The translations under genes were made by a program, and so were the position numbers. Below, one piece after another: positions 8,188 through 16,369 of a stretch of 64,000 nucleotides of DNA. Below the pieces are notes generated by a model that did not search any database, was not told where the DNA came from, and saw nothing but the letters and a program-made list of their open reading frames with translations. Source of the stretch: UBA7702 sp040776805 (GTDB lineage Bacteria > Bacillota > Dehalobacteriia > UBA7702); assembly GCA_040776805.1 (NCBI GenBank), contig JAXGZS010000003.1, forward strand, positions 1 through 64,000, given 5' to 3'. Position 1 is the first letter of the stretch. Every line of letters starts with the position of its first letter.

Positions 8188-9978
8188 TCATTCCTCTTTC
8201 TTGAGCAGACGCCTTGCTTTGCGCAACATCTGAAAGGACATTACTTGCAGCGCTCCTTGGAGAATCTTCCCCCTAAAAAGTCCTTGCGTAATCCAGTAAG
8301 CCCCGGGGATTCTGAACCCGGACAATGGCATAGGCCGTGGCAAGGTTGAAACGTTTGGGTTATAGACAATGTAGCGAGGAACCCAGCAGCTGGGCGCAAA
8401 TTTTTCTTTGGCGTGGCGAAGGGCCTTAAAATCATAAAACTGATTTAAATTTTCATAAATATACTCGAACAACTTTTCCGGCAAGGTGGTTTTGTTTTTG
8501 CCCCCAGCCACATCCTTTAAGGGTACGAGGCCCAGATTGCCCCAGTGGGCCCCTTCTTCCTTTAAAGTCATGAAGCCGTGGTAGACCAGTTTTTCAATGA
8601 CGCCCTGGGGAGCGCCGCCGCGGCGGCGGTGATGTCGGCCGGGTAGCCCTCCTTACCGTTGTAGGGAACAAAGACCACAAAGCCCAGCATCGCACCGCCG
8701 CTGTCTCTGGCCACAAAGTACCTCCGCTCCAGAGAGTCCTCAAGGTTGATGCACCCCAGCATGAAGCTGAGTTCCCCGCTTTTTTTGGTTTTTAGCCAGG
8801 ATTCCGAGATCTCTTCGATTTCCCGCTCCACTTTTTCATCCCGGCCCTGTTTCGGTTGATATTCCGATACCGTGATACCGGCTTTATCGGCATGGTTAAT
8901 GGCGGCCCGCACCTTGGCGACGCGGCCGCCGGCCAGATTATAATCAGACAGTTCAAAGCAGGCGTCCTCTCCGTATTTGGTGACGCCGAAGCCCATCAGC
9001 CGGTAGATTTCCAAAAACGTCTCGGTGACGTTTAAAAACAGTATGGCGTAGTTGTTCTTTCGGCAAAACTCCATGAATTCCGAGAGCAAAACAGCGCCGT
9101 CAACGGGGTCGCAGATCATGTCGCCGCAGACCACCGCCACGTCGTTGACGACGGCAAAGGCGATGACTCCTTCAGCAGACTTGCCGAAAAGTACTTTTTA
9201 TCATCCTCCAGGGCCAGATAAGCCATGGGGTTTTGGCCGTATCCGGCCACGAGCCGGTGAACTTTTTCACGGTCCTTTTTCCGAACCAGAGGATTGTAGA
9301 TCACCGGCTTCAGGACGTAGAAGAGGGCGCTGAAAACACAGATCCAATGAAAGACAATGGTGGCTTCTAAAAAGTGCCGGCCCGCGCCGGTGCTGGCCGC
9401 AGAAGAGACGTCCAGCAGGAAGAGGAGACGGCAGGATTGGATCACGGCGTCATAGAAGGTACTCAGGCCGTGGTATTCGTGGCGGAGGACAAAAAAGCTC
9501 AAAGACGAGTTGAGCACAATCATCACGATGGAGCCCGAAGCGATCAGGAGAGCCCGTTTCAGCGAGGTGGCGTCGGATTTGTGGCGAAAATCACCGGCGC
9601 TGAGGAAGAGCACCATGAAGATGAAGAGCTCCGCAAAGATCATGGGGCTGATGAGTTCATGAAAGCGAATGATACGCAGGGTTATGGACACCACCAGGGA
9701 TACCGTCACGATATACCAGGCCATTTCCATGCGCTTGTAGAGACGGTAAGATAAAAAGATCAGGATAAAGCCGATCAGACGGCGTACCATGCCGTAGATT
9801 TCGGCGTTGTCCGGGGAAAAGCGGCGGTAATAGACGCCAATATCCGAGATAATATGGAAGGAGTGGGCCAAAGAAAGACTGATGTTGGCAATGCCGGCCA
9901 AAATCAGCAGTAAAATCGTGAAGTTGATCAGATAGTCCCGTAGCAGCCTCCCTTTTGGCCGGGATCAAGGTTTTGCAT
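8188..9978 (-). pseudogene. DUF2156 (MprF C-terminal-like) membrane protein, frameshifted
   Basis: The pieces form one protein: an N-terminal membrane part with about six segments (ILLLILAGIANISLSLAHSF, then GFILIFLSYRLYKR) followed by a soluble GNAT-like domain (YGQNPMAYLALEDDKKYF, AVVCGDMICDP, FCRKNNYAILFLNVTE, EISESWLKTKKSGELSFMLG, AHWGNLGLVPL). This matches aminoacyl-phosphatidylglycerol synthase C-terminal domains with a shortened membrane part. Continuity needs three single-base corrections, near 9955, 9196 and 8625. ATG 9978 overlaps the 3' end of the DUF1003 gene, so the two were an operon. Confidence 0.7.
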
Positions 9979-10528
9979 ACGTCTTTATTCTCCCGGGAAA
10001 GCTCTTGTAATCCCTCGTTTTTGTTTTTTCCTCCGTTGTGAGCTCCTTTAAAACCCTCTGTATTTTCCGCTGGGTGGAGAGGATCTCCGAGAGCTTGCCG
10101 TAGAGATCCTCAATGATGATCTCGGTCTTGAGGTTGACCTTATAGTCGTTGCCTGCCCGTTCCCTGTCCTTTTCCTCCTGGCGGTTCTGGCTCATCATGA
10201 TCAGGTGCCTGAATCGCCGCCACGCAGGAGAGCAACAGGTTTAAGAGGATGAAGGGAAAGGGGTCCAGGGCAATGGTGCCAAAGGCGTGATTGATGATGA
10301 CCCAAACCACCAAAAAGCCTAAAAAACCCAGGACAAATTTCCAGCTGCCTGCGAATCTCGCCATGGTATCCGCGGCCCTTTGACCAAAGGTATATTTCTC
10401 CTTGCCGCCGGTCTTTTTCGTGACCTTCTTTTCGATGATCAGGCGCAGGACCTCTTCGTCGGTGAGCTCTTCTTTAACATCTTCCGGATGATCTCGAGAA
10501 TCTCTTTTTTGCTGAGTTTTTGATCCAT
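9965..10528 (-). pseudogene. DUF1003 membrane protein, frameshifted
   Basis: Recognised from RAADTMARFAGSWKFVLGFL, LDPFPFILLNLLLSCVAAIQAP and, in another frame, MMSQNRQEEKDRERAGNDYK, which together are the usual DUF1003 order of two membrane segments followed by a coiled-coil tail. One base is missing near 10203, and one near 10475 separates the natural-looking start MDQKLSKKEILEII (ATG 10528) from the main frame. The function of DUF1003 proteins is unknown. Confidence 0.7.
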
Positions 10529-10625
10529 TTTGGCAGCCCCCCATCAGTAATTTTGTTTATTTAACTCAGTATATCATAAATTTTTGGGACTTCAACGACG
10601 GAGTCAAGGAGAATTCAAAAAGAAA

Positions 10626-10651
10626 GAACCCGCTTTAAACGAAGCGGGTTC
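10626..10651 (-). terminator. Hairpin, possible minus-strand terminator
   Basis: GAACCCGCTT and AAGCGGGTTC form a perfect 10-bp stem. On the minus strand it is followed by TTTCTTTTTG, which fits a terminator, although no clear minus-strand gene lies upstream of it. Confidence 0.5.
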
Positions 10652-10746
10652 AGAAAAGCTCAGATACTTTGTGCATATGAGCAGACAGATCTTTTCCTAT
10701 CGCAAAACTTGATACCGTCTTATAAGCTCATTTTTTTATTTTTCAC

Positions 10747-10768
10747 CCCATCACCCATTCCAAAGAAA
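10747..10768 (+). repeat. Imperfect copy of tRNA-Gly 3' end (candidate att site)
   Basis: These 22 bases match 5319-5340 (the tRNA-Gly 3' end and six bases beyond the CCA) at 20 of 22 positions; only GC versus AT inside the acceptor stem differs. Placement about 5.4 kb from the tRNA, with mobile and decayed genes between, is what an integrated element with attL/attR would leave. No integrase is seen inside. Confidence 0.45.
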
Positions 10769-11142
10769 GTACCTGCTGAAACATGGTTTTTGCGGGTTTT
10801 TTATGTTTATGAGAAGCGACGGCTTACATGAAGATTTATCTCCGCCGCGGCCAATGGAAACACCTTGTCTGTGAAAAGCGTATAATAGTAAAGAAACGGA
10901 TGTTTGCCGGCGTTAAAAAAAAAGCAAAAGGAACCGTTGATTTTTGCCTCAAAAAGGTCGATTTTCCGGTAAACCGATGTGGGAAATTTTGTTAATTTTT
11001 TCAAAAGAGCCTTTTCCCGTATTTTACAAAGCGGTCTTTGGCTAAGAGCGGTTTCATTATAAAAATTCGTGAAAGAGAGTGCGAAAACAGAAATAAAAAC
11101 TTTCATTTTCTGTGTATTTTTTTGCATTTTGGCCGAAATAGT

Positions 11143-11171
11143 TTGACAGTTATACATTATTCATGTATAAT
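11143..11171 (+). promoter_or_regulatory. Consensus promoter for the SLH/3D gene leader
   Basis: A perfect TTGACA and a perfect TATAAT with a 17-base spacer. Transcription should start near 11178, some 330 bases before the first plausible start codon. Confidence 0.8.
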
Positions 11172-11177
11172 GTAAAA

Positions 11178-11440
11178 GCATTTCGTCATATGCAGGGATT
11201 GAAGGAATTGTTAAGACGCATATGTATAAAATAGTAACGGCGATGGGTGATTTATTACAAATCCGCAGCGAGAGGCCGCCTGGTTTGCATCTTGCCGGTT
11301 ATTTTTGAAAATTGAAATTGTTGCTAATGGAAATAAGGGGGTCGTCAACCCGCCGGCAGGAATGCTGCAAATTTGGCTTTTCAAACCCACGATTGAAAGT
11401 TAAATTTCACCCTGTTGTCTTTGGTTACAGCAGGGTTTTT
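11178..11440 (+). ncRNA. Candidate structured leader RNA or small RNA of unknown class
   Basis: Between a consensus promoter and a Rho-independent terminator lie about 260 bases with paired segments: CATATGC/GCATATG (11190s and 11217), TTTGCA with TGCAAA, and TTGCCGG with CCGGCAG, nested around TTATTT/AAATAA. I could not match cobalamin, SAM, c-di-GMP or c-di-AMP (ydaO) cores. It may be a riboswitch for the downstream cell-wall gene or an independent RNA. Confidence 0.45.
11410..11440 (+). terminator. Intrinsic terminator in the leader of the SLH/3D gene
   Basis: CCCTGTTGT pairs with ACAGCAGGG (one G-U) and is followed by five T. It lies about 65 bases before the start codon of the next gene, so it could work as an attenuator. 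Confidence 0.7.
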
Positions 11441-11505
11441 ATATATAAACAAAATTGAATATAGAAAAATTCCATAGATATCAAAAGTAAAAGGAGCGAA
11501 GTCCT

Positions 11506-12483
11506 ATTCGAAAAAATTTAATCCATGTCACACTGTTGCTGATAGCCTTTATCCTCTTGTTCAGCACTGCCGTATCGGCCACGGAATTTTCTGATTCCAA
11601 AAATAATTGGGCAAAATACAGCATTGATTATGTCACCAATGAAGGCTATTTTAAAGGCACTTCCAACACAACGTTTTCTCCTGATGAGGTGATGACGAGA
11701 GGGATGTTCGTTACCGTTTTAGCCCGGGTCTGTAACGCGGATCTGGAAAAGTACGGCAGCGACATATTTCATGACGTCGATGCTGATTCCTATTACGCCG
11801 CCGCTGTGTCCTGGGCCTATGAAAACGGCATTGTCAGCGGAATGGGTGATTCCATCTTCGCGCCGGAAAAAGCGGTGACGAGAGAACAGATCTGCGAGAT
11901 CTTAGATAACTATTACGATTACCTCGGTGAAACGCCGAAAATTAAGAATACCGCGACGACGAAGTATGAAGATGACACCAGGATCAGCTCTTGGGCCTAT
12001 TCCGCCGTATATGAAATGCAGAAATACGGCATTCTCGTGGGGGGCAGCGGCAGTTTTGATCCCCAGGACAAAGCGACCAGAGCCACCGGCGCAACGGTGA
12101 TTGCCCGGGTTTGCGGTCAATTTTTAGAGTACTATAAAGCCCCGGTGACCCAAACCGAGACAAAAGGCACTTTGATCGGCACCTTTAAGAGCACGTTCTA
12201 CAGTCCTTCCGCCTCCGCCAACGGTGGCTATACGACGACCGCCACCGGCGCTCCCCTGATTGTCGGGGAAACCCTGGCGGTGGATCCCAGCGTTATTCCC
12301 TTGGGCAGTTGGGTCTATCTTGAGTTTACCGACGCGAGATTACAGTGCTTAAACGGCGTTTATCACGCTACGGATACCGGCGGCGCCATCAAAGGCAATA
12401 AAGTCGACGTCCTTGTATCCTCCACCGCCTTGGCCTATTCTTACGGCGTTGGCAGTGTAAAGATCTACACGGTCAATCAATAA
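11506..12483 (+). CDS. Secreted SLH-domain protein with C-terminal 3D domain
   Basis: A signal peptide (RKNLIHVTLLLIAFILLFS...AVSA) is followed by three SLH repeats (about residues 30-200, e.g. NWAKYSIDYVTNEGYF, FSPDEVMTRGMFV) that anchor proteins to secondary cell-wall polymers. The C-terminus is a 3D domain, a double-psi barrel like MltA/RpfB-type lytic enzymes, with conserved Asp motifs VDPSVIPLGSWVYLE and HATDTGGAIKGNKVDV. The best start is an ATT at 11506, 10 bases after AAGGAG; no ATG, GTG or TTG in frame would keep the basic signal-peptide start. Likely a peptidoglycan-remodelling enzyme. Confidence 0.85.
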   Translation: MRKNLIHVTLLLIAFILLFSTAVSATEFSDSKNNWAKYSIDYVTNEGYFKGTSNTTFSPDEVMTRGMFVTVLARVCNADLEKYGSDIFHDVDADSYYAAAVSWAYENGIVSGMGDSIFAPEKAVTREQICEILDNYYDYLGETPKIKNTATTKYEDDTRISSWAYSAVYEMQKYGILVGGSGSFDPQDKATRATGATVIARVCGQFLEYYKAPVTQTETKGTLIGTFKSTFYSPSASANGGYTTTATGAPLIVGETLAVDPSVIPLGSWVYLEFTDARLQCLNGVYHATDTGGAIKGNKVDVLVSSTALAYSYGVGSVKIYTVNQ

Positions 12484-12508
12484 ACAATAGATGACTGCGT
12501 CTTGAAGA

Positions 12509-12547
12509 CGGAGAAGCGGCTTAAAAACGCCGCTTCTCCGATTTTTT
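12509..12547 (+). terminator. Terminator after the SLH/3D gene
   Basis: CGGAGAAGCGGC pairs perfectly with GCCGCTTCTCCG around an 8-base loop, followed by ATTTTTT. Confidence 0.9.
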
Positions 12548-12567
12548 GAAAAAATTAAGATAGGTAC

Positions 12568-12596
12568 TTGCAAAAAGCGTGAAAATGATTTATAAT
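12568..12596 (+). promoter_or_regulatory. Promoter for the tRNA-Arg/His/Gln cluster
   Basis: TTGCAA and TATAAT with a 17-base spacer, 11 bases before tRNA-Arg. Confidence 0.75.
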
Positions 12597-12607
12597 ACTA
12601 AAGTGTT

Positions 12608-12684
12608 GCGCCAGTAGCTCAGTCGGATAGAGCAACGGCCTTCTAAGCCGTGTGCCAGGGGTTCGAATCCCTTCTGGCGCGCCA
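12608..12684 (+). tRNA. tRNA-Arg (anticodon TCT)
   Basis: Acceptor GCGCCAG/CTGGCGC, discriminator G, encoded CCA, anticodon loop with TCT, T-loop GGTTCGAATCC. First of three clustered tRNAs. Confidence 0.95.
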
Positions 12685-12690
12685 ATATAT

Positions 12691-12767
12691 GGTGGGTGTG
12701 GCGAAGCGGTTAACGCACCGGATTGTGGCTCCGGCATACATGGGTTCAATCCCCATCACTCACCCCA
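12691..12767 (+). tRNA. tRNA-His (anticodon GTG)
   Basis: Acceptor GTGGGTG/CACTCAC (one G-U), with the extra G at 12691 facing C73 that marks histidine tRNAs; anticodon GTG in ATTGTGGC; encoded CCA. Confidence 0.95.
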
Positions 12768-12807
12768 ATTGCAAATTCATTTATTCACATATAGGCCTGC
12801 GGAATCG

Positions 12808-12882
12808 TGGGGTGTCGCCAAGCGGCAAGGCATCGGTTTTTGGCGCCGACATTCGTAGGTTCGAATCCTGCCACCCCAGCCA
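12808..12882 (+). tRNA. tRNA-Gln (anticodon TTG)
   Basis: Acceptor TGGGGTG/CACCCCA, discriminator G, encoded CCA; seven-base anticodon loop TTTTGGC gives TTG. Confidence 0.93.
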
Positions 12883-12887
12883 GGGTC

Positions 12888-12930
12888 ACGCTGGATCCAA
12901 TTCGTTTTTGGATTCAGCGTTGTTTCTTTT
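12888..12930 (+). terminator. Terminator after the tRNA cluster
   Basis: ACGCTGGATCCAA pairs with TTGGATTCAGCGT (one G-U), followed by TGTTTCTTTTT. Confidence 0.8.
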
Positions 12931-13048
12931 TACGGAAGTCTAAAGTGGCGCTTTTTATAAGCGCCGTTTTTTTGTTTGCCGTCATTTTGTCATTGGCGGC
13001 GAATTGTGTTAAAATATAGTTGTGGAAAGAAGAAGGGGAGAGTTGAAC

Positions 13049-13735
13049 ATGACGGAAATACCCCACTTACTTAATTTTCGTGATTTTAGTGCCTGCCGCC
13101 GCAAGGACAACACGCTGTTGCCGCCCAATGTTTTTGCCCGCAGCGATAATCCGGCTTATCTTGACGAGGAGGGAATCAAGGTCCTGAAAAGGCGCGGGCT
13201 CACCACCGTTGTGGATTTAAGACGCCATGACGAATGTACCGTGAGGCCCGATTGTCTTGCCGACCGTTCGGAGTTTTCCCATCATCATATCGTGATGAAT
13301 GACGAACGTTATCTTTCGTTCAACAGCGCCGTTGAACCGGCGGATATCGCGGCGGCCTATTACAGCAAGCTCAGCGTGTCCGCAGCGCGGATTGCCGCTG
13401 TCTTTCAGATTTTTGCCGCAGCCCAAGACGGCGTTTTGTTTCATTGCGAATCCGGGAAAGACCGCACCGGCACCATTGCCATCCTGCTTTTACTGCTCTT
13501 TGACATTGTGGATGCGGATATTGCCGAAGACTACCGGTTATCCTATGACCGTATGTACGATAAAGACCATCCGACGCTGCTTGCCGATCCTACCCTGATC
13601 CCAATGAAGGAGACGGTCAGCTGTTTTTTGCGGCTTTTTCGCCGGGATTTCCCTTGCTGTGACGACTATTTTCTGAGCATCGGCCTGACCCCGGGGGAAC
13701 TCGCTGGGATACGGCGAAAATACGGAGAAAGGTAA
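13049..13735 (+). CDS. Tyrosine-protein phosphatase (DSP3-like)
   Basis: A 228-residue enzyme with the Cys-X5-Arg phosphatase loop HCESGKDRTG and the N-terminal NFRDFSACR and VDLRRHDE motifs seen in bacterial DSP/IphP-type phosphatases. ATG 13049 is chosen because GGGGAG lies 8 bases upstream; the GTG at 13022 is poorly placed. It removes phosphate from phosphotyrosine or possibly phosphoinositides; the target is unknown. It is followed by hpt after about 100 bases. Confidence 0.85.
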   Translation: MTEIPHLLNFRDFSACRRKDNTLLPPNVFARSDNPAYLDEEGIKVLKRRGLTTVVDLRRHDECTVRPDCLADRSEFSHHHIVMNDERYLSFNSAVEPADIAAAYYSKLSVSAARIAAVFQIFAAAQDGVLFHCESGKDRTGTIAILLLLLFDIVDADIAEDYRLSYDRMYDKDHPTLLADPTLIPMKETVSCFLRLFRRDFPCCDDYFLSIGLTPGELAGIRRKYGER

Positions 13736-13837
13736 CGCCTTCAAAAGAGAAAGACTCTTGTCAAATGAGGCGGAAAGTGATAAAATTGCTCTATAGTCCC
13801 ATTTGAAGTATAAAGGAAGCAAAAGGATCGCTGTATT

Positions 13838-14365
13838 ATGGTATATGATAATCTCGAAGTTTTGTACGATGAAGATGCCATCGCCCAACGGGTGGAGGCC
13901 TTAGGTAAAGAAATTACCAGAGACTATGCGGGAAAAGATTTGTTGATGATCGGAATTTTGAAGGGGTCTTTCATGTTTTTTTCCGATCTCTTGAAAAAAA
14001 TCGATTTACCCTTAGAAATTGATTTTATGGCCGCCAAAAGCTACGGCAACAAAACCTATTCCGGCGAGGTTCGCATCATCAAAGATCTTGATAAACCCAT
14101 TGAAGGCCGCCATATTCTGATTGTTGAGGATATTTTAGATACCGGGCAGACCCTCACGGCGCTTTATAAAATGCTGGAAGTCCGAGGCGCCGCTTCTTTG
14201 AAAACCTGCACTTTTTTGGATAAACCGGCAAGACGCACCACTGACTTTCGCGCCGATTATAAAGGGTATGAAATTCCCGATTATTTCGTTGTCGGCTATG
14301 GCTTGGACTTTGCCGAAAAATACAGAAATTTGCCCTTCGTGGCAATCGTGAAAGACGTGAAATGA
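13838..14365 (+). CDS. hpt: Hypoxanthine phosphoribosyltransferase
   Basis: Purine salvage: hypoxanthine or guanine plus PRPP gives IMP or GMP. The 175 residues fit the family. The PRPP-binding loop is VEDILDTGQTL, the flexible loop is AAKSYGNKTYSGEV, and FVVGYGLDFAEKYRNLP is the purine-binding C-terminal signature. Confidence 0.95.
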   Translation: MVYDNLEVLYDEDAIAQRVEALGKEITRDYAGKDLLMIGILKGSFMFFSDLLKKIDLPLEIDFMAAKSYGNKTYSGEVRIIKDLDKPIEGRHILIVEDILDTGQTLTALYKMLEVRGAASLKTCTFLDKPARRTTDFRADYKGYEIPDYFVVGYGLDFAEKYRNLPFVAIVKDVK

Positions 14366-14367
14366 TG

Positions 14368-14398
14368 AAAAAAGGTGCTAAAGGCGCCTTTTTCTTTT
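14368..14398 (+). terminator. Terminator after hpt
   Basis: A-run and GGTGC pair with GGCGCC and T-run (one G-U), then TTTCTTTT. It lies between hpt and hisC. Confidence 0.65.
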
Positions 14399-14430
14399 AA
14401 ATCTTTTAAGACGAAGAGAGAGGAAAAAAC

Positions 14431-15513
14431 ATGCTGAGAAAATGTCTTGATTGCATTGATCCCTACTGTCCGGGAAAACCCATCGACGAAGTGAAGCGCG
14501 AACTGGGTTTGGACGAAGTATATAAACTTGCTTCCAACGAGAACCCCTTGGGGCCGCCGGAATCCGCCGTGGAAGCCATGCGTACGGCGGCAGGGAAGGT
14601 ATCCCTCTATCCCGATGCCAACGCCTATGAGCTTCGAATGGCTTTGGCCAGGAAACATGGCGTCGCGCCGGAAGAGATCGTTTTCGGCGACGGTTCCAAC
14701 GAATTATTAAAACTGCTTTCCCTTATTTTTCTCAATCCCGGCGATGAAATCATCATTCCACAGCCCTCTTTCGGGGAATATGTGCGTACCGCCACCCTCT
14801 GCGGGGCCAAAGCCAAAGCCATTCCTTTGAACGAAGATTACGGGGTGGATCTGCCGTCGATGGTCGCCGCCATTGGCTCAAAGACGAAGATCGTCTATAT
14901 TTGTAATCCCAATAACCCCACCGGCACCGTGGTGGACAAAAAACTTTTGAAACAGATGATGCACCGCATGGGCGATTTGATCGTCGTTCTTGACGAGGCT
15001 TATTTTGAATTTGTGCAGGATGAGAATTCCCCGGACGGAGTCGCCTTCTTCAAAGAGTTTCCCAATGTGGTGGCGTTAAGAACTTTTTCCAAGGCTTACG
15101 GTCTGGCGGGGCTTCGCGTTGGGTACGGTCTCTGCCACGCCGACATTGCCTGCGCCTTGAACAAAGCCAGGGAGCCTTTTAACGTCAACAGCATGGCCCA
15201 GGTGGCCGCCGTTGCCGCGTTAAACGATCAGGAATACCTGAAGAAGAGCGTGGAATACAATACCATAGAACGGGAATTTCTCTATACAGAGTTGAAAAAA
15301 CGCGGTTTCCAGGTGGTACCCAGCGAAGCCAACTTTCTCCTCGTCGACGTGGTGCGGGACGCAAAGGAAGTCTTTTGCGGATTGCTGAAAAAAGGCATCA
15401 TCGTACGGAGCGCGGATATTTTTGGTTATCCCACTAAGATCCGGGTATCCGTGGGTCTGCACAAAGAAAACGAAGCCTTTTTGCAGGCGTTGCAAGAGTT
15501 TATGGATCTGTAA
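14431..15513 (+). CDS. hisC: Histidinol-phosphate aminotransferase-like enzyme
   Basis: A 360-residue PLP aminotransferase of fold type I. Seen: LASNENPLGPP near the N-terminus, FGDGSNELLKLL, CNPNNPTGTVV, VVLDEAYFEF and the Schiff-base lysine in TFSKAYGLAGLRVGYG. It converts imidazole-acetol phosphate to histidinol phosphate; members of this family may also act on aromatic amino acids. No other classical his gene adjoins it, so the in vivo substrate is less certain than the family. Confidence 0.9.
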   Translation: MLRKCLDCIDPYCPGKPIDEVKRELGLDEVYKLASNENPLGPPESAVEAMRTAAGKVSLYPDANAYELRMALARKHGVAPEEIVFGDGSNELLKLLSLIFLNPGDEIIIPQPSFGEYVRTATLCGAKAKAIPLNEDYGVDLPSMVAAIGSKTKIVYICNPNNPTGTVVDKKLLKQMMHRMGDLIVVLDEAYFEFVQDENSPDGVAFFKEFPNVVALRTFSKAYGLAGLRVGYGLCHADIACALNKAREPFNVNSMAQVAAVAALNDQEYLKKSVEYNTIEREFLYTELKKRGFQVVPSEANFLLVDVVRDAKEVFCGLLKKGIIVRSADIFGYPTKIRVSVGLHKENEAFLQALQEFMDL

Positions 15514-15532
15514 AAAACGATAAAAGAATACC

Positions 15533-15562
15533 AAAAAACCGGGACCATGGTCCCGGTTTTTT
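15533..15562. terminator. Bidirectional terminator between hisC and the GerMN gene
   Basis: CCGGGACC and GGTCCCGG form a perfect stem flanked by six A on the left and six T on the right, so it can stop transcription from both sides. Confidence 0.9.
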
Positions 15563-15576
15563 GCCTTCACGATGTT

Positions 15577-16221
15577 TTATTCCGCCGTCAGGGGTTTGGA
15601 AATATCCCAGTGACCGGCAATGCTGTCTGCAACGCTGCCGTTGATGCGAATCTGTACGGAATTAACGGAATCAAACTGGCAGAGGGTGTTGACAATGCTT
15701 TCAATGACGTATTTTTCTTCGGTGCTGTTGAGTTCGGCGTTTTGGATTTCATCGCTGAAATCCACGGTGCAAAGACCGCTCTCTTGAATGTTGATGCTCA
15801 AAACTTTTGTTCCCTCGGGGATGTAAGAGGCAAGAGAGGTACTGACCGGGCCGGTGAGCAATTCTTCCACGGTTGTTTTGGCGAGGCCGGTCTGATTGAC
15901 GACGCTCCTGGTTTCTACGGCGAGTTGATTTTCGTTTTCATTGACAAAGAAGAGGGATACTTCTTTGTACGTAACATCGGCGGCGGTGGATTTTGTGTTG
16001 TCCGGTGTCGGCGGCGCTTCACCGTCTTCTCCATTGGTGATCGCGCTTGATTCGGTTTCTTCGTAAGCGGGCAGCGACGCAGTATCCGTTGTGTTTTCTT
16101 CCTCCGCGGATGTGAAGGCTTTATCGCGGACAGAGGCGAAAAAACCGCCGATCTCCGTCTGGAAGACAAAGGCCAGCAAAATGACGAATAATATGCCGGT
16201 GATGATGCCTTTCTTTTTCAT
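15577..16221 (-). CDS. GerMN-domain protein, membrane-anchored
   Basis: An N-terminal hydrophobic segment (IITGILFVILLAFVF) is followed by an acidic, Thr/Ser-rich linker and a C-terminal GerMN domain (VSLFFVNENENQLAVETR, VEELLTGPV, IPEGTKVLSINI, CTVDFSDE, YVIESIVNTLCQF). The domain occurs in spore germination protein GerM and in lipoproteins such as LpqB. The exact role is unknown; it is convergent with hisC. Confidence 0.85.
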   Translation of the reverse strand: MKKKGIITGILFVILLAFVFQTEIGGFFASVRDKAFTSAEEENTTDTASLPAYEETESSAITNGEDGEAPPTPDNTKSTAADVTYKEVSLFFVNENENQLAVETRSVVNQTGLAKTTVEELLTGPVSTSLASYIPEGTKVLSINIQESGLCTVDFSDEIQNAELNSTEEKYVIESIVNTLCQFDSVNSVQIRINGSVADSIAGHWDISKPLTAE

Positions 16222-16369
16222 GAGATTCCCCCCAACGTGTTTTTGTATAGTTTATGGGGTAGTCCTATGAGATATGACAAAAATGATGGCCGCCCTTTGC
16301 AATTTATGATATACTGATACAGTGAAAAAAGAGCCTATTGAAGGTGATGGACCGTACCTGGAGGAAATC

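Larger units (their letters stand above)
10545..11142. other. Intergenic stretch without a convincing gene
   Basis: About 600 bases. A 116-codon frame on the minus strand (10807-11157) has no recognisable motif and no credible ribosome site and is left out. The stretch holds a hairpin at 10626, the tRNA-Gly-like repeat at 10747, and AT-rich sequence leading to the promoter at 11143. Confidence 0.5.

Noticed and set aside
10807..11157. 116-codon minus-strand ORF
   Set aside because: No recognisable motif, no ribosome site, and it overlaps a consensus promoter on the other strand; the amino-acid make-up looks like translated AT-rich spacer.
11178..11440. c-di-AMP (ydaO) riboswitch
   Set aside because: The gene type fits, but the conserved core segments of ydaO could not be found, so only an unclassified structured RNA is reported.
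15547..16050. 167-codon plus-strand ORF
   Set aside because: Antisense shadow of the GerMN gene.
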